A stretch of 64,000 nt of DNA from Mesorhizobium sp. ES1-1 (GTDB lineage Bacteria > Pseudomonadota > Alphaproteobacteria > Rhizobiales > Rhizobiaceae). The DNA is taken from contig NZ_JAIUGX010000003.1 in assembly GCF_020164785.1 (NCBI RefSeq), forward strand, positions 372,001-436,000. Reading direction: 5' to 3'. The position numbers were made by a program, and so were the translations under genes. The notes under the pieces are model-generated. The model searched no databases. It saw nothing but the letters and a program-made list of their open reading frames with translations, and was not told the origin of the DNA. This document shows positions 1-10,135 of the stretch, piece after piece; position 1 is the stretch's first letter, and every line of letters starts with the position of its first letter.

Positions 1-1
1 C

Positions 2-1042
<1,041 letters not shown>

Positions 1043-1044
1043 GC

Positions 1045-1145
1045 TGGTGAATGGTCAATAGTGAATGGTGAATAGGGAGTAGCGGACGGGAAATTGGCGA
1101 TGGGTAAGGGCATTTCAGGCCATTCACCATTCACCATTCACCATT
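1045..1145. repeat. inverted CCATTCA-heptamer element between atpD and atpC
   Basis: The left arm (1045-1075) is made of TGAATGG/TGAATAG-type heptamers. The right arm (1120-1145) holds three and a half copies of CCATTCA. The arms are complementary and flank about 44 bases of unrelated spacer, so the transcript could fold into a long hairpin. The element begins 3 bases after the atpD stop and ends 13 bases before the atpC start. A second element of the same design lies at 35241-35394 before rppH. Any effect on atpC expression is inference. Confidence 0.85.
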
Positions 1146-1158
1146 TGCTAGGTTGATC

Positions 1159-1566
1159 ATGGCTGAAGCTTTCAAATTCGAACTGGTCTCGCCTGAGCGG
1201 CTCCTGGTTTCCGAGCAGGTTGAATCGGTCGTCATTCCGGGCGCCGAGGGCGAGATGACGGTCATGGCAAACCATGCGCCGGTCATGACCACGATCAAGC
1301 CGGGCGTGGTCAGCTTGAAGACCGTGTCCGGGCAGGAAGAACGCTATGTGGTGTTCGGCGGCTTCGCCGACATCGTTCCGTCCGGCTGCACGCTGCTGGC
1401 CGAGTCCGCGGTTGCCGTGAAGGATGTCGACCGCGCGGATCTCGCCCGCCGCATCCAGGCAGCAAAGGAAGATGCCGCGGATGCCAAGGACGACCAGTCC
1501 CGCAGCAAGGCGGAACAGTTCCTTAGCCAGCTCACGACGCTCGAGGGCGCCATCCTGCCGGCGTAA
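1159..1566 (+). CDS. atpC: ATP synthase F1 subunit epsilon
   Basis: Epsilon subunit of the F1 rotor stalk, which couples rotation to catalysis and inhibits ATP hydrolysis. The 135-residue product starts MAEAFKFELVSPERLL and shows the N-terminal beta-sandwich signature (SPERLLVSEQVESVVIPGAEG, then GEMTVMANHAPV). The charged helical tail is short, as is common in alphaproteobacteria. The ATG at 1159 is chosen because it gives the conserved N-terminus; an in-frame TTG two codons upstream is also possible. A weak AGG precedes it. It is the last gene of the atp operon and is followed by a strong intrinsic terminator. Confidence 0.96.
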   Translation: MAEAFKFELVSPERLLVSEQVESVVIPGAEGEMTVMANHAPVMTTIKPGVVSLKTVSGQEERYVVFGGFADIVPSGCTLLAESAVAVKDVDRADLARRIQAAKEDAADAKDDQSRSKAEQFLSQLTTLEGAILPA

Positions 1567-1590
1567 AATTCGCCTGCGGATGACTTGATT

Positions 1591-1618
1591 AAAAGCGGGG
1601 CCTTGCCTCGCTTTTTTG
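1591..1618. terminator. bidirectional intrinsic terminator
   Basis: Stem AAAAGCGGGG / CCTCGCTTTT (one G-T pair) with a CTTG-type loop and T-runs on both strands. It lies between the convergent atpC and the minus-strand dehydrogenase gene, whose stop codon begins at base 1621 only a few bases further on, so it can end transcription from both sides. Confidence 0.9.
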
Positions 1619-3088
1619 TTAAGTGCCCATTGCAGAGAAGGCAGCCGCCGGTCCGCCACGGCGCAACCGTTCGAGATGCCTGGCCGTGAGCTCCATCAAA
1701 CTTTCGCCCTCCGGCTTTCCCTTGGCGAAGCCAGCCAGATCAAAAATCGAGGCGACGGTCTCGGTAGAAGAGAGCTGCCTCGTGGCGGTTTCGCCAAGCG
1801 CTGCATCGAGCGGATCGGTGAAATGGCCATCCGGCAAAGTCTTGCCGCGCTCCTCGCAGGCGGCGATCCAGGCGGCCACCACCAGCGACAGATGATCCGG
1901 CCGGTCGCCGCCTTCAAGCCGCTCAAGGGCTGAAGCAATGATGCGTTGCGGCAGCTTCTGGCTGCCGTCATTGGCGATCTGGGCCGTTCGGTGGGCGAGC
2001 GCGGTGTTCGAGAAGCGCTGGGCGAGTTCCGCCGTGTAGCTCGCCGTGTCGAGCCCCGCATCGCTCGGCAGCGTCGGGATCGCCTCGGCCCAGAGCGCGT
2101 CGACAAATTGCCGGATCGCCGGATCTGCAAAAGCGCGGTCGACCGTCGGATGACCGCTGAGCAGGCCGAGATAGGCGATGGCCGAATGGGCGCCGTTGAG
2201 CAATCGAAGCTTCATGTCTTCATAGGGCCGTACATCCGCGACCATGGTGACGCCGAATTGTTCCCAGGCTGGGCGGCCGCCTGGAAAATGATCTTCGATC
2301 ACCCATTGGCTGAACGGTTCGGTCATCACCGGCCAGGCATCCGCCACACCGAGCTGGCGGGCAACACGCGCGCGGTCGTCGTCGGTGGTGGCCGGCACGA
2401 TGCGGTCGACCATGCTCGATGGGAAGGCCACTTCGTCGGCGATGTGTCGGGCGAGCCTGGCATCCCGCAACGCGGCGAATTCAACGATCAGGCGGTGCAG
2501 CGTGGCGCCGTTGGCCGGGAGATTGTCGCAGCAAAGCACAGTGAAGGGCGCTATCCCGGCTGCCCGGCGCCGGGCGAGCGCCTCGGTCAGAAAACCATGC
2601 GCCGTCTTCGGCAATTCCGGTCTTGCCAGATCGGCAACGACATCGGGGTGGGCGGTGTCGAGGCCGCCGCCCGCAGCCCGCAGATAGGCCTTTTCGGTGA
2701 TCGTCAGCGTGACGATGCGAGTGCGCGCGTCGGTCAAGGCCGCCAGCACCTCGCCCGGGTCTTCCGGCGCCACGAGCATGGAGCCGATCGAGCCGATGAT
2801 GCGGAGCTTTTCCGCGCCGCTGCTGCGGATGGCCAGCGTGTAGAGCCCGTCCTGTGGCGCCAGCGCGTCGCGCGTGTCGGGGCTGCGCAAGGAGACGCCG
2901 ACGATGCCCCAGCCTGTCTCGCCTGCCGACAGGCAGTCGTCGACATAGGCGGCCTGGTGAGCCCGGTGAAAGGCGCCAACGCCCAGATGCACGATGCCCG
3001 GCGCGACCTTGGCGCGATCATATCCGGGGATTTCGACCGGCTGTGGCAGCTGTTGCAGCGTCGCATTGGACAAAGCGGTTCTGGTCAT
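1619..3088 (-). CDS. mannitol dehydrogenase family oxidoreductase (probable D-fructuronate reductase)
   Basis: A 489-residue long-chain polyol dehydrogenase. Members of this family oxidise mannitol, arabinitol, mannonate, tagaturonate or similar substrates with NAD. The N-terminal nucleotide-binding domain contains VHLGVGAFHRAHQAAY. The C-terminal domain carries the family signature KLRLLNGAHS, with the catalytic Lys and the conserved Asn and His. The divergent neighbour is glucuronate isomerase (uxaC), so reduction of D-fructuronate to D-mannonate (UxuB role) is the likeliest job; mannitol 2-dehydrogenase remains possible. The start at 3088 gives the normal family length. The frame stays open about 75 codons further upstream, but that part is not conserved-looking and has no clear ribosome site. 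Confidence 0.85.
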   Translation of the reverse strand: MTRTALSNATLQQLPQPVEIPGYDRAKVAPGIVHLGVGAFHRAHQAAYVDDCLSAGETGWGIVGVSLRSPDTRDALAPQDGLYTLAIRSSGAEKLRIIGSIGSMLVAPEDPGEVLAALTDARTRIVTLTITEKAYLRAAGGGLDTAHPDVVADLARPELPKTAHGFLTEALARRRAAGIAPFTVLCCDNLPANGATLHRLIVEFAALRDARLARHIADEVAFPSSMVDRIVPATTDDDRARVARQLGVADAWPVMTEPFSQWVIEDHFPGGRPAWEQFGVTMVADVRPYEDMKLRLLNGAHSAIAYLGLLSGHPTVDRAFADPAIRQFVDALWAEAIPTLPSDAGLDTASYTAELAQRFSNTALAHRTAQIANDGSQKLPQRIIASALERLEGGDRPDHLSLVVAAWIAACEERGKTLPDGHFTDPLDAALGETATRQLSSTETVASIFDLAGFAKGKPEGESLMELTARHLERLRRGGPAAAFSAMGT

Positions 3089-3266
3089 CACATCACAGGG
3101 GCTGAGAGGTTTGCACGGCGTGGCACCGAGATGTCCCGGCGGGGCGGATGACAAGCGGCGTAACACCTGTTTCCGCCTGCCGCAAGGATGCCCGTTTCGG
3201 GAGCTAGTTTGACATCGCCTTCGCCCGAACTTACGGATTGTCCAACCTGGAAGGAGCCGCAGTCCC

Positions 3267-4676
3267 ATGCATGCGCTGACCAATCCGGACCTGCTCTTTC
3301 CGCCCGAGGCCAATTCGCGCGCGCTTGCGCGTGACCTCTACGCCCGAGTGAAAGACCTGCCTATCGTCAGCCCGCACGGTCACACCGATCCACGCTGGTA
3401 TGCGCTGAACGAGCCGTTCCCCGATCCGGCGCAATTGCTCATTGTCCCGGACCACTACATATTGCGCATGCTGTTCAGCCAGGGCGTCCGGCTCGAGGAT
3501 CTCGGCATCGTCGGCCTCGATGGTTCGCCCGTCGAGATGGATGGCAGGGCGATCTGGCGGCGCTTTGCCGAGAACTATTTTCTCTTTCGCGGCACGCCGA
3601 CACGACTGTGGCTCGACCACGTGCTGGCCCATCTCTTCGGCATCGAGGAGCCGCTGAACGCCGCGACGGCCGACCGCCATTACGATACGATCGCGACCCT
3701 GCTGCAGTCGGACAATTTCCGGCCGCGCGCGCTCTTCGAGCGCTTCAACATCGAGGTGATCGCGACGACGGAAGGAGCGCTGGACAATCTCGAATGGCAC
3801 GGGATGATCCGGGACAGCGGCTGGCGGGGCAGGGTCGTCACCGCCTACCGGCCGGACGCGGTGGTCGATCCGGATTTCGAGGGATTTTCAGCCAATCTGG
3901 ACAGGCTGGGCGAGATCACCGGAAGCGATACCGGCCGATGGGCCGGCTATCTCGACGCGCATCGCCAACGCCGCGCCTTCTTCAAGTGCTTTGGCGCGAC
4001 CTCGTCCGATCACGGGCATCCGACGGCTGAAACGGCCAATCTCTCGGATGCGGCGGCGGAGGAACTGTTCAACCGCATACGGCAGGGCTCTGTCGACGAG
4101 CGCGAGAAGCGCTTGTTCCGCGCCCAGATGCTGACCGAGATGGCCAAGATGAGCAGGGATGACGGGCTGGTCATGCAGATCCATCCTGGCTCCTTCCGCA
4201 ATCATTCGCCCGCCATCCTGCGCGGATTTGGCCGAGACAAGGGTTTTGATATCCCGACACGCACCGACTATGTGACGGCGCTGAAACCGCTGCTCGATTG
4301 CGTCGGGCTGGAACGTGACCTGACCATCATCCTCTTCACGCTCGACGAAAGCAGTTACGCGCGCGAACTGGCGCCCCTGGCCGGCGTCTATCCGGCGCTG
4401 AAGCTCGGGCCGGCCTGGTGGTTCCACGATAGTCCGGAAGGCATGCGGCGGTATCGAGAGAAGACCACCGAGACCGCGGGCTTCTACAACACTGTCGGCT
4501 TCAATGACGATACCCGGGCCTTTCCCTCGATTCCTGCCCGCCACGATGTGGCACGACGGGTCGATTGCGCTTTCCTGGCTAGGCTCGTTGCGGAGCACAG
4601 GCTGCGCGAAGACGAGGCGCATGAGTTGGCCGGCGAATTGGCCTATACGCTGGCCAAGAAAGCCTATCGGCTGTGA
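3267..4676 (+). CDS. uxaC: glucuronate isomerase
   Basis: Isomerises D-glucuronate to D-fructuronate and D-galacturonate to D-tagaturonate, the first cytoplasmic step of hexuronate catabolism. The 469-residue length is usual for UxaC. The amidohydrolase-type metal site is seen as HGHTDP, with His37 and His39. Further family blocks are MQIHPGSFRNHSP and GPAWWFHDSPEGM. An AAGGAG precedes the ATG by about 11 bases. It is divergent from the mannitol dehydrogenase family gene and is followed 62 bases later by a KdgF-like cupin, so the three form a uronate module. Confidence 0.95.
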   Translation: MHALTNPDLLFPPEANSRALARDLYARVKDLPIVSPHGHTDPRWYALNEPFPDPAQLLIVPDHYILRMLFSQGVRLEDLGIVGLDGSPVEMDGRAIWRRFAENYFLFRGTPTRLWLDHVLAHLFGIEEPLNAATADRHYDTIATLLQSDNFRPRALFERFNIEVIATTEGALDNLEWHGMIRDSGWRGRVVTAYRPDAVVDPDFEGFSANLDRLGEITGSDTGRWAGYLDAHRQRRAFFKCFGATSSDHGHPTAETANLSDAAAEELFNRIRQGSVDEREKRLFRAQMLTEMAKMSRDDGLVMQIHPGSFRNHSPAILRGFGRDKGFDIPTRTDYVTALKPLLDCVGLERDLTIILFTLDESSYARELAPLAGVYPALKLGPAWWFHDSPEGMRRYREKTTETAGFYNTVGFNDDTRAFPSIPARHDVARRVDCAFLARLVAEHRLREDEAHELAGELAYTLAKKAYRL

Positions 4677-4738
4677 CGCATGCCGCATGCCTGGGTTATG
4701 CGATCCGTGCCCAAGGGCACCCGAAACGTGGAGCCATT

Positions 4739-5077
4739 ATGACTGAATCCAAAGTTTTCGCGCATGCCGGCGAGGGTGAATGGACGGCGACGCCGGACGG
4801 TAACCGCCGCCGCGTGCTCCTGCACACCGAGGAGCTGATGCTGGTCGAGTTCGGCTTCGACGAGGGAGGGGTTGGCGCCCTGCACTCGCATCCGCATGTC
4901 CAGGCAAGCTATGTTGCCGAAGGACGCTTCGAGGTGACCATCGACGGCCGGACCGAAATCCTCGATGCCGGCAGCAGCTTCATCGTGCCGTCCGGCCTTG
5001 TGCATGGCGTCAGGGCATTGAAGGCTGGGCGGCTGGTCGACAGTTTCACGCCGCACCGCGCCGATTTCCTCGGGTAG
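4739..5077 (+). CDS. KdgF-like cupin domain protein
   Basis: A 112-residue single-domain cupin. The metal-binding motif is visible as ALHSHPHVQASYVAEG, with a later His in GLVHGV. KdgF proteins of this size convert ring-form 4,5-unsaturated uronates from pectin or alginate breakdown into the open-chain keto-deoxy sugar. The position directly downstream of uxaC supports a uronate role, but small cupins are versatile. The ATG at 4739 is chosen because it follows GTGGAG at a normal distance and starts the conserved domain; an upstream in-frame ATG overlaps the end of uxaC. Confidence 0.75.
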   Translation: MTESKVFAHAGEGEWTATPDGNRRRVLLHTEELMLVEFGFDEGGVGALHSHPHVQASYVAEGRFEVTIDGRTEILDAGSSFIVPSGLVHGVRALKAGRLVDSFTPHRADFLG

Positions 5078-5099
5078 CGCACGCAGGCGATCCCAATGC

Positions 5100-6521
5100 T
5101 CAAGTGATGCGCCGCAGCAGGCTGAAGACGCGCTCGAACGTCTTGCCGTAGGGCGGGCGCAGAAGGCCTCCGGCACTCAGCCGGGATTGGAGGAAAACCG
5201 GCTTTTCCTTGCTGAAGGTGCGGAAGCCCCATTCGCCGTGATAGGCGCCCATGCCGCTGGCGCCGACGCCGCCAAAAGGCTGGTTCTCCTGCACCAGATG
5301 CAGCATGCAATCGTTTATGGTGACGCCGCCGGCGACGGTCTCCTGCAGGATGCGGCGGCGGTTGCCGGGGTCGCGGCCGAACCAGTAGAGCGCCAGTGGC
5401 CGGTCCGACCGGTTCACATGGCCGATCGCCTCGTCGACCGTGGCATATTCGACAATGGGCAGCACCGGGCCGAAAATCTCCTCGCGCATCAACCGAAGGG
5501 TCGGGTCGGCATTCCTGACCAGGGTCGGAAACATCTTGCGGCTGGTGGCGCCAAGCGTCTCCCCGGCAGGGTTGATCTCGGTGATGTCCGCCCCAGCATC
5601 GCGGGCTTCCGCGATCATGTCGCGCAGACGTTCAAGGTGGCGATCGCTGATGATGGCGGTGTAATCGGGATTGTCGCGCAGGCTTGGATAAAGCCGCCCG
5701 ATCGCTGCTGCCAGCTTGGCGGCGAGAATTCCAGCCTGCCCCTTCGGCACCAGGAGATAGTCCGGCGCGATGCAGGTCTGGCCGGCGTTGAGCAGCTTGC
5801 CATAGGCGATGCTGGAAGCGGCCTGGTCGAGGTCGCAGGATGGATCGAGGATCGCGGGCGACTTACCGCCGAGTTCCAGCGTGACCGGGGTCAAATTGGC
5901 GGCAGCGGCAATCGCGACCTGGCGCCCCACCGCCGTGGAGCCGGTGAACAGCAGGTGGTCGAAAGGCATCGACACGAATTCCTTCCCAACCTCGGCATCG
6001 CCGGTGATGACGCTGAGTTCGTCCGGGGCGAAATGCTCGCTAGCCAGACGCGCCAGCAGAGCCGAAAAGGCGGGAGTCAGTTCGGATGGTTTGACCAGCA
6101 CGCGATTGCCGGCGGCGAGGGCCGCGGTCATAGGCGCGACAGCAAGCTGGAACGGGTAATTCCACGGCGAGACGATGCCGACCACGCCGAGCGGCTGCGG
6201 CATAAGGCGATTGCGGCCCGGTAGGAACGGCATGGCGGTCGCGACGCGGCGTTCCCGCATCCAGCCCCTCAGGTGGGAAAGTGCATGATGGATGCCGGCG
6301 CGCACGACAAACAGTTCGGCAAGGCGCGTCTCATGGGTCGATCGGCCGCCAAAGTCGGCGTCAACAGCCGCGGAGATGTCGCCTTCGTGCCGCTCGGTGA
6401 GCGCCAGAAGGCGTTTCAGGCGGTCCTTTCGGACGCCGATCTCGGGAAAGGGCTGCGCCGCGAATGCGGCGCGCTGCTGCTGGAACCGATCGGCCAGTGC
6501 ATTCTGTCTCACCTGCAGCAT
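5100..6521 (-). CDS. coniferyl-aldehyde-dehydrogenase-type aldehyde dehydrogenase
   Basis: A 473-residue NAD(P)-dependent aldehyde dehydrogenase. The Rossmann and catalytic blocks are present: IVSPWNYPFQ, LVKPSELTP, FTGSTAVGR, LELGGKSP with the general-base Glu, NAGQTCIAPDY with the nucleophilic Cys, and EEIFGPVLPI. The short C-terminus and the NDCMLHLVQENQPFGGVG-type block resemble the coniferyl aldehyde / fatty aldehyde branch. The ATG at 6521 sits behind a strong AGGAGG. It converges on the KdgF-like gene with a gap of only 22 bases. The substrate is not certain: coniferyl or another aromatic or aliphatic aldehyde. Confidence 0.85.
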   Translation of the reverse strand: MLQVRQNALADRFQQQRAAFAAQPFPEIGVRKDRLKRLLALTERHEGDISAAVDADFGGRSTHETRLAELFVVRAGIHHALSHLRGWMRERRVATAMPFLPGRNRLMPQPLGVVGIVSPWNYPFQLAVAPMTAALAAGNRVLVKPSELTPAFSALLARLASEHFAPDELSVITGDAEVGKEFVSMPFDHLLFTGSTAVGRQVAIAAAANLTPVTLELGGKSPAILDPSCDLDQAASSIAYGKLLNAGQTCIAPDYLLVPKGQAGILAAKLAAAIGRLYPSLRDNPDYTAIISDRHLERLRDMIAEARDAGADITEINPAGETLGATSRKMFPTLVRNADPTLRLMREEIFGPVLPIVEYATVDEAIGHVNRSDRPLALYWFGRDPGNRRRILQETVAGGVTINDCMLHLVQENQPFGGVGASGMGAYHGEWGFRTFSKEKPVFLQSRLSAGGLLRPPYGKTFERVFSLLRRIT

Positions 6522-6648
6522 CGAGCTCCTCCTGTCCTGCCTGGCCAAGTCTATAGCGCGGGGCGAAGGAATCCAGCGACAGATCTTGCGCAATCCCTGG
6601 TTGAATGCTGGAATGCCGGGGGAGCAGGGCTTCGAACAGGGGGGTGGA

Positions 6649-7092
6649 ATGAACGGTAAGCTTCACATGCAGGCGGTTGCCGGCATTTTCATTGTATTCG
6701 GCGTGCTTGGCGTCCTGGCCCAGGTGACCCTGCTGGCCCTTCGACAGCCGCCCAATGTCGTGAACGGAATCGCCAGCGTGGCCTATATTATCGGCGCCTA
6801 CTACTTCCTGAAAGGGTCATGGCCGGCGAAGATATTCCTTACGGCCATGGCTGCTCTTTCCACGCTGCTGGCAGGCGCCATTGGAATTCTCAGGCTGGCA
6901 GACCGCTCGGTGCCGATGGGGCTGGTTACCCTGCTGATGGCGGCGGCCATCGCATACTGCCTATATGCCTTGCTGTTGTCCAAGACCCTTAAAGAAGAAT
7001 TCGGTCGCCGGTCGGAAAGGGCACGGGCGGACAAGGCCAAGATGGCTCAGCGCTACTATGACGAACTGGAGCAAGCGAGCAGCGGCGAGTGA
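6649..7092 (+). CDS. small inner-membrane protein of unknown function
   Basis: A 147-residue protein with about four hydrophobic helices (roughly residues 8-30, 38-56, 60-82 and 88-108), followed by a charged cytoplasmic-type tail rich in Arg, Lys and Glu. No family was recognised. The ATG at 6649 follows a GGGGGTGGA purine stretch. It stands alone: the aldehyde dehydrogenase is divergent and recQ begins about 200 bases later. Confidence 0.65.
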   Translation: MNGKLHMQAVAGIFIVFGVLGVLAQVTLLALRQPPNVVNGIASVAYIIGAYYFLKGSWPAKIFLTAMAALSTLLAGAIGILRLADRSVPMGLVTLLMAAAIAYCLYALLLSKTLKEEFGRRSERARADKAKMAQRYYDELEQASSGE

Positions 7093-7302
7093 TGCCGTTG
7101 GCTGGCCGCCCCATTCCATTGACCTGCCAGGCGGCCGTGAGCCGGATGCCATCCGCGCGTCGGCACATGGCGACCCAGAAAGGGCCGTTGTGATCGCCTG
7201 AGGGCTGGGCTACTCCAAGGGTTCACCCCCGGAGAGTCGCTTGACCGGTTTACCCATCCGCCCTGATCCTCGCCAACTCGCTTGCCGCCCGGTATCTGCC
7301 TG

Positions 7303-9141
7303 ATGCCGGTTCAGGCAGCGAGCATGCGGGCGGACGATCCCAAGCGGCGTGTGCTGAAGGACGTGTTCGGCTTCGACAATTTCCGTCCCGGCCAGTCCGA
7401 TGTCATCGAGACGCTGCTGGCCGGGCGCCATGTCCTGGCAGTCATGCCGACAGGCGCGGGCAAATCGCTCTGCTACCAGGTGCCGGCGCTGGTCCTGGGC
7501 GGATTGACAATCGTCGTTTCGCCGCTGGTGGCGCTGATGCAGGATCAGGTCGCCGCCCTGCGCCTTGCCGGCGTTGCCGCCGACACGATCAATTCCTCGA
7601 TCGACCGCGAGGCGAACGTCGCCGCGTGGCGGCGTGTCGCCTTGGGGCAGACGCGTCTGCTTTACCTCGCGCCGGAGCGGCTCATGACCGAGCGGATGCT
7701 CGAAGCGCTGGCCAGGCTCGATGTCAGCCTGATCGCCGTCGACGAGGCGCATTGCATCTCCCAGTGGGGACCGGCATTCCGGTGCGAATATGAAGATCTG
7801 TCGCGGCTGCGCGACATCTTTCCGGGGGTTCCGATCATCGCGCTGACGGCAACCGCCGACGAGGGCACGCGCAAGGACATCGAAGCCAGGCTGTTCGCCG
7901 AGCGCGTCGAAACGCTGGTGCTGGGGTTCGACCGGCCGAACATCAAGCTTGGCATCGCGGCCAAGCAGGACAGCAAGCGCCAGCTGCTGGACTTCATCGA
8001 GCGTCACGCGGGCCGCAGCGGCATCGTCTATTGTCTGTCGCGCAAGAAGACGGAGGAGATCGCGGCGTTCCTCGAAAAGAACGGCGTGACCGCGCTCGCC
8101 TATCACGCCGGCATGAGCAAGGAGGCGCGGGACGCGAACCAAAACGCTTTTATGACCCTGTCCGGCGTCGTCATGGTGGCGACCATCGCCTTCGGCATGG
8201 GCATCGACAAACCTGATGTGGCCTATGTGTTCCACACGGATATGCCTGGCAGTCTGGAGGCGTATTACCAGGAGATCGGCCGTGCCGGCCGCGACGGGCG
8301 GGAGGCCGAGGCGCATATGCTGTTCGGACTCGGCGATATCCGCATGCGCCGGCTGTTCATCGACGACGAGGATGCTTCGGCCGAGCATAAGAGGCGTTCG
8401 CATGGCCGGCTCGACACGCTGATCGGCTATTGCGAGACGGCGCAATGCCGCCGCCAGGTGCTGCTTGGCTATTTCGGCGAGGAGGCAGCACCGTGCGGCA
8501 ATTGCGACAACTGTCTCGACCAGGCGCCGCGTGCCGATGGCGGCGCGCAAGCGCGGCTCATCCTGGCGGCGATGGCCCAGAGCGGGCAACGTTTCGGCGC
8601 CGGCCATGTCATCGACATCCTGGTCGGCCATGAGACCGAGAAGATCCTGGCGCGCGGCCATCAGAAGCTCGCCTGCTTCGGGTCCGGCGTGGCGCACAAG
8701 AAGGACTTTTGGCAATCCCTGATCCGCCAACTCGTCGCGAACGGGTTTGTCGAGCCGGATCCCGGCGGCCATGGCGGCCTCGCCATCTCGGAAAAGGGTC
8801 ATGCGCTCGGCCGAGACGAAGCCTCGTTCCATTACCGTGTCGAGGCGCGCGGCCGGGCCTTGCGCAAGATGCGCGGCCAGGAGGCTCTCGCAGGCGCCGA
8901 GGGATTGGACGCTTCGCTGTTGGCCGTCCTTAAGGCATTGCGCCTGCGTTTCGCCAAGGAGCGACAGGTGCCGGCCTATGTGGTGTTCTCAGATCGGACG
9001 CTGATCGACATGGCCGAGCGCCGCCCCAGCGACATCGACGCCTTTGCCGAAGTCAATGGCGTGGGCGCGGCCAAGCTAAAGGAGTTCGGCCCAGCATTCC
9101 TCGCTGCGATCTCCGCCCACCGAGCCGATGGGTCGGTCTGA
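7303..9141 (+). CDS. recQ: ATP-dependent DNA helicase RecQ
   Basis: A 3'-5' superfamily 2 helicase that unwinds forks and recombination intermediates. The order of motifs is complete: MPTGAGKSLCYQ (motif I), DEAHCISQWG (II), LTATA (III), and QEIGRAGRDG (VI). These are followed by the zinc-binding cysteines (YCETAQC and CGNCDNC), a winged-helix region and a C-terminal HRDC domain (about residues 535-605). The length of about 613 residues is normal. The start is uncertain among a TTG at 7282, ATG at 7303 and ATG at 7324, none with a good ribosome site; all give the same domain content. Confidence 0.95.
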   Translation: MPVQAASMRADDPKRRVLKDVFGFDNFRPGQSDVIETLLAGRHVLAVMPTGAGKSLCYQVPALVLGGLTIVVSPLVALMQDQVAALRLAGVAADTINSSIDREANVAAWRRVALGQTRLLYLAPERLMTERMLEALARLDVSLIAVDEAHCISQWGPAFRCEYEDLSRLRDIFPGVPIIALTATADEGTRKDIEARLFAERVETLVLGFDRPNIKLGIAAKQDSKRQLLDFIERHAGRSGIVYCLSRKKTEEIAAFLEKNGVTALAYHAGMSKEARDANQNAFMTLSGVVMVATIAFGMGIDKPDVAYVFHTDMPGSLEAYYQEIGRAGRDGREAEAHMLFGLGDIRMRRLFIDDEDASAEHKRRSHGRLDTLIGYCETAQCRRQVLLGYFGEEAAPCGNCDNCLDQAPRADGGAQARLILAAMAQSGQRFGAGHVIDILVGHETEKILARGHQKLACFGSGVAHKKDFWQSLIRQLVANGFVEPDPGGHGGLAISEKGHALGRDEASFHYRVEARGRALRKMRGQEALAGAEGLDASLLAVLKALRLRFAKERQVPAYVVFSDRTLIDMAERRPSDIDAFAEVNGVGAAKLKEFGPAFLAAISAHRADGSV

Positions 9142-9172
9142 AGCGCGCTAAATCCGCGATGGTACGGGTGGC

Positions 9173-9970
9173 TCAGGCCGCGGTTGGAGGGCGCAGGCGG
9201 CCTTGAAAGGCGCCGGCGCAGGACGCCCAGGGTTGGGAAATCGAGATGCTCGGCAAGCGCTCGACTTCGGGTTTGGCGAAATAATAGCCCTGGCCGAGGA
9301 ATATGCCCGCGGCCTTGATGATCTCAAGCTCGGCCTGCGTTTCGATCCCCTCGGCGAGCAAGGCGATGTCGAGTTCGCGCGCCAGCGTAGCCAGGCTGGC
9401 GATGATCGCCTGCTTGGCCGCCGAAGTGGCAATTCCGCGCACCAGCGCCATGTCGATCTTGATAATATCGGGCTGCAGCATGGCCAGGAGGCTGAGGCCT
9501 GCATAGCCCGCGCCAAAATCGTCGATTGCGGTGACGAAACCCATGTTCTTGTAGGCAGCGATGATGTTTTCGAGATGTTTCGGATCGCCGATCCGTTCGT
9601 CCTCGGTGAATTCGAACATCAGGCGCTTGGGATCGAAACCCGAGCGCTTCGCGGCGCCGAGAGAAGCCCGAATGCAGGCTTTCGGTTCATAGACCGCATT
9701 GGGCATGAAGTTGATCGAGAGGCGGCTGCCATCGCCGGGGAAAAGCCGTCCAGCCAATTCTATGGCCTTGACCCGGCAGGCTTGGTCGAACTTGTAGCGA
9801 TTGTCCTTGGTGACCTGGGAAAGGACTTGGCCGGCAGACGCGCCATCGGTGCCGCGCACCAGCGCTTCGTATCCCCAGACCACGCCTTCACGCAGGTTCA
9901 CGATCGGCTGGAAAGCCATCGTAAAGGCGAAGTCGAGGTCCTCTCCCCCATGACATCCTTGGCACGCCAT
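9173..9970 (-). CDS. EAL-domain cyclic-di-GMP phosphodiesterase
   Basis: A 265-residue protein that is almost entirely one EAL domain and is expected to hydrolyse cyclic di-GMP to pGpG. The catalytic and metal ligands appear intact: YEALVRG, INFMPNAV, FEFTEDE, IDDFGAGYAGL, IIKID and AEGIETQ. A CxxC pair at the N-terminus (MACQGC) could bind metal or sense redox, as in several short rhizobial EAL proteins; this is inference. The ATG at 9970 follows GGAGAG; the frame extends upstream without supporting motifs. It converges on recQ and lies downstream of the autotransporter gene on the same strand. Confidence 0.9.
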   Translation of the reverse strand: MACQGCHGGEDLDFAFTMAFQPIVNLREGVVWGYEALVRGTDGASAGQVLSQVTKDNRYKFDQACRVKAIELAGRLFPGDGSRLSINFMPNAVYEPKACIRASLGAAKRSGFDPKRLMFEFTEDERIGDPKHLENIIAAYKNMGFVTAIDDFGAGYAGLSLLAMLQPDIIKIDMALVRGIATSAAKQAIIASLATLARELDIALLAEGIETQAELEIIKAAGIFLGQGYYFAKPEVERLPSISISQPWASCAGAFQGRLRPPTAA

Positions 9971-10135
9971 CCGCAGGCTCTCCGTTGATCCTTTGGTATG
10001 CCATCGATGTGAATCCCGAATTAACACGCCAGTCGGGAGCCCGAGCAAATATGCACGTCGGACGCGCGTGGGCGGAGTCTGCGTTGAGCCGCTGATTTTG
10101 ACGAGTTGACCGAAAGGTTCCCGGCTTCCTCGGTA

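Noticed and set aside
7210..8832. 540-codon open frame on the minus strand within recQ
   Set aside because: It mirrors the recQ codons, has no domain and no ribosome site; long antisense frames are normal in high-GC genes.
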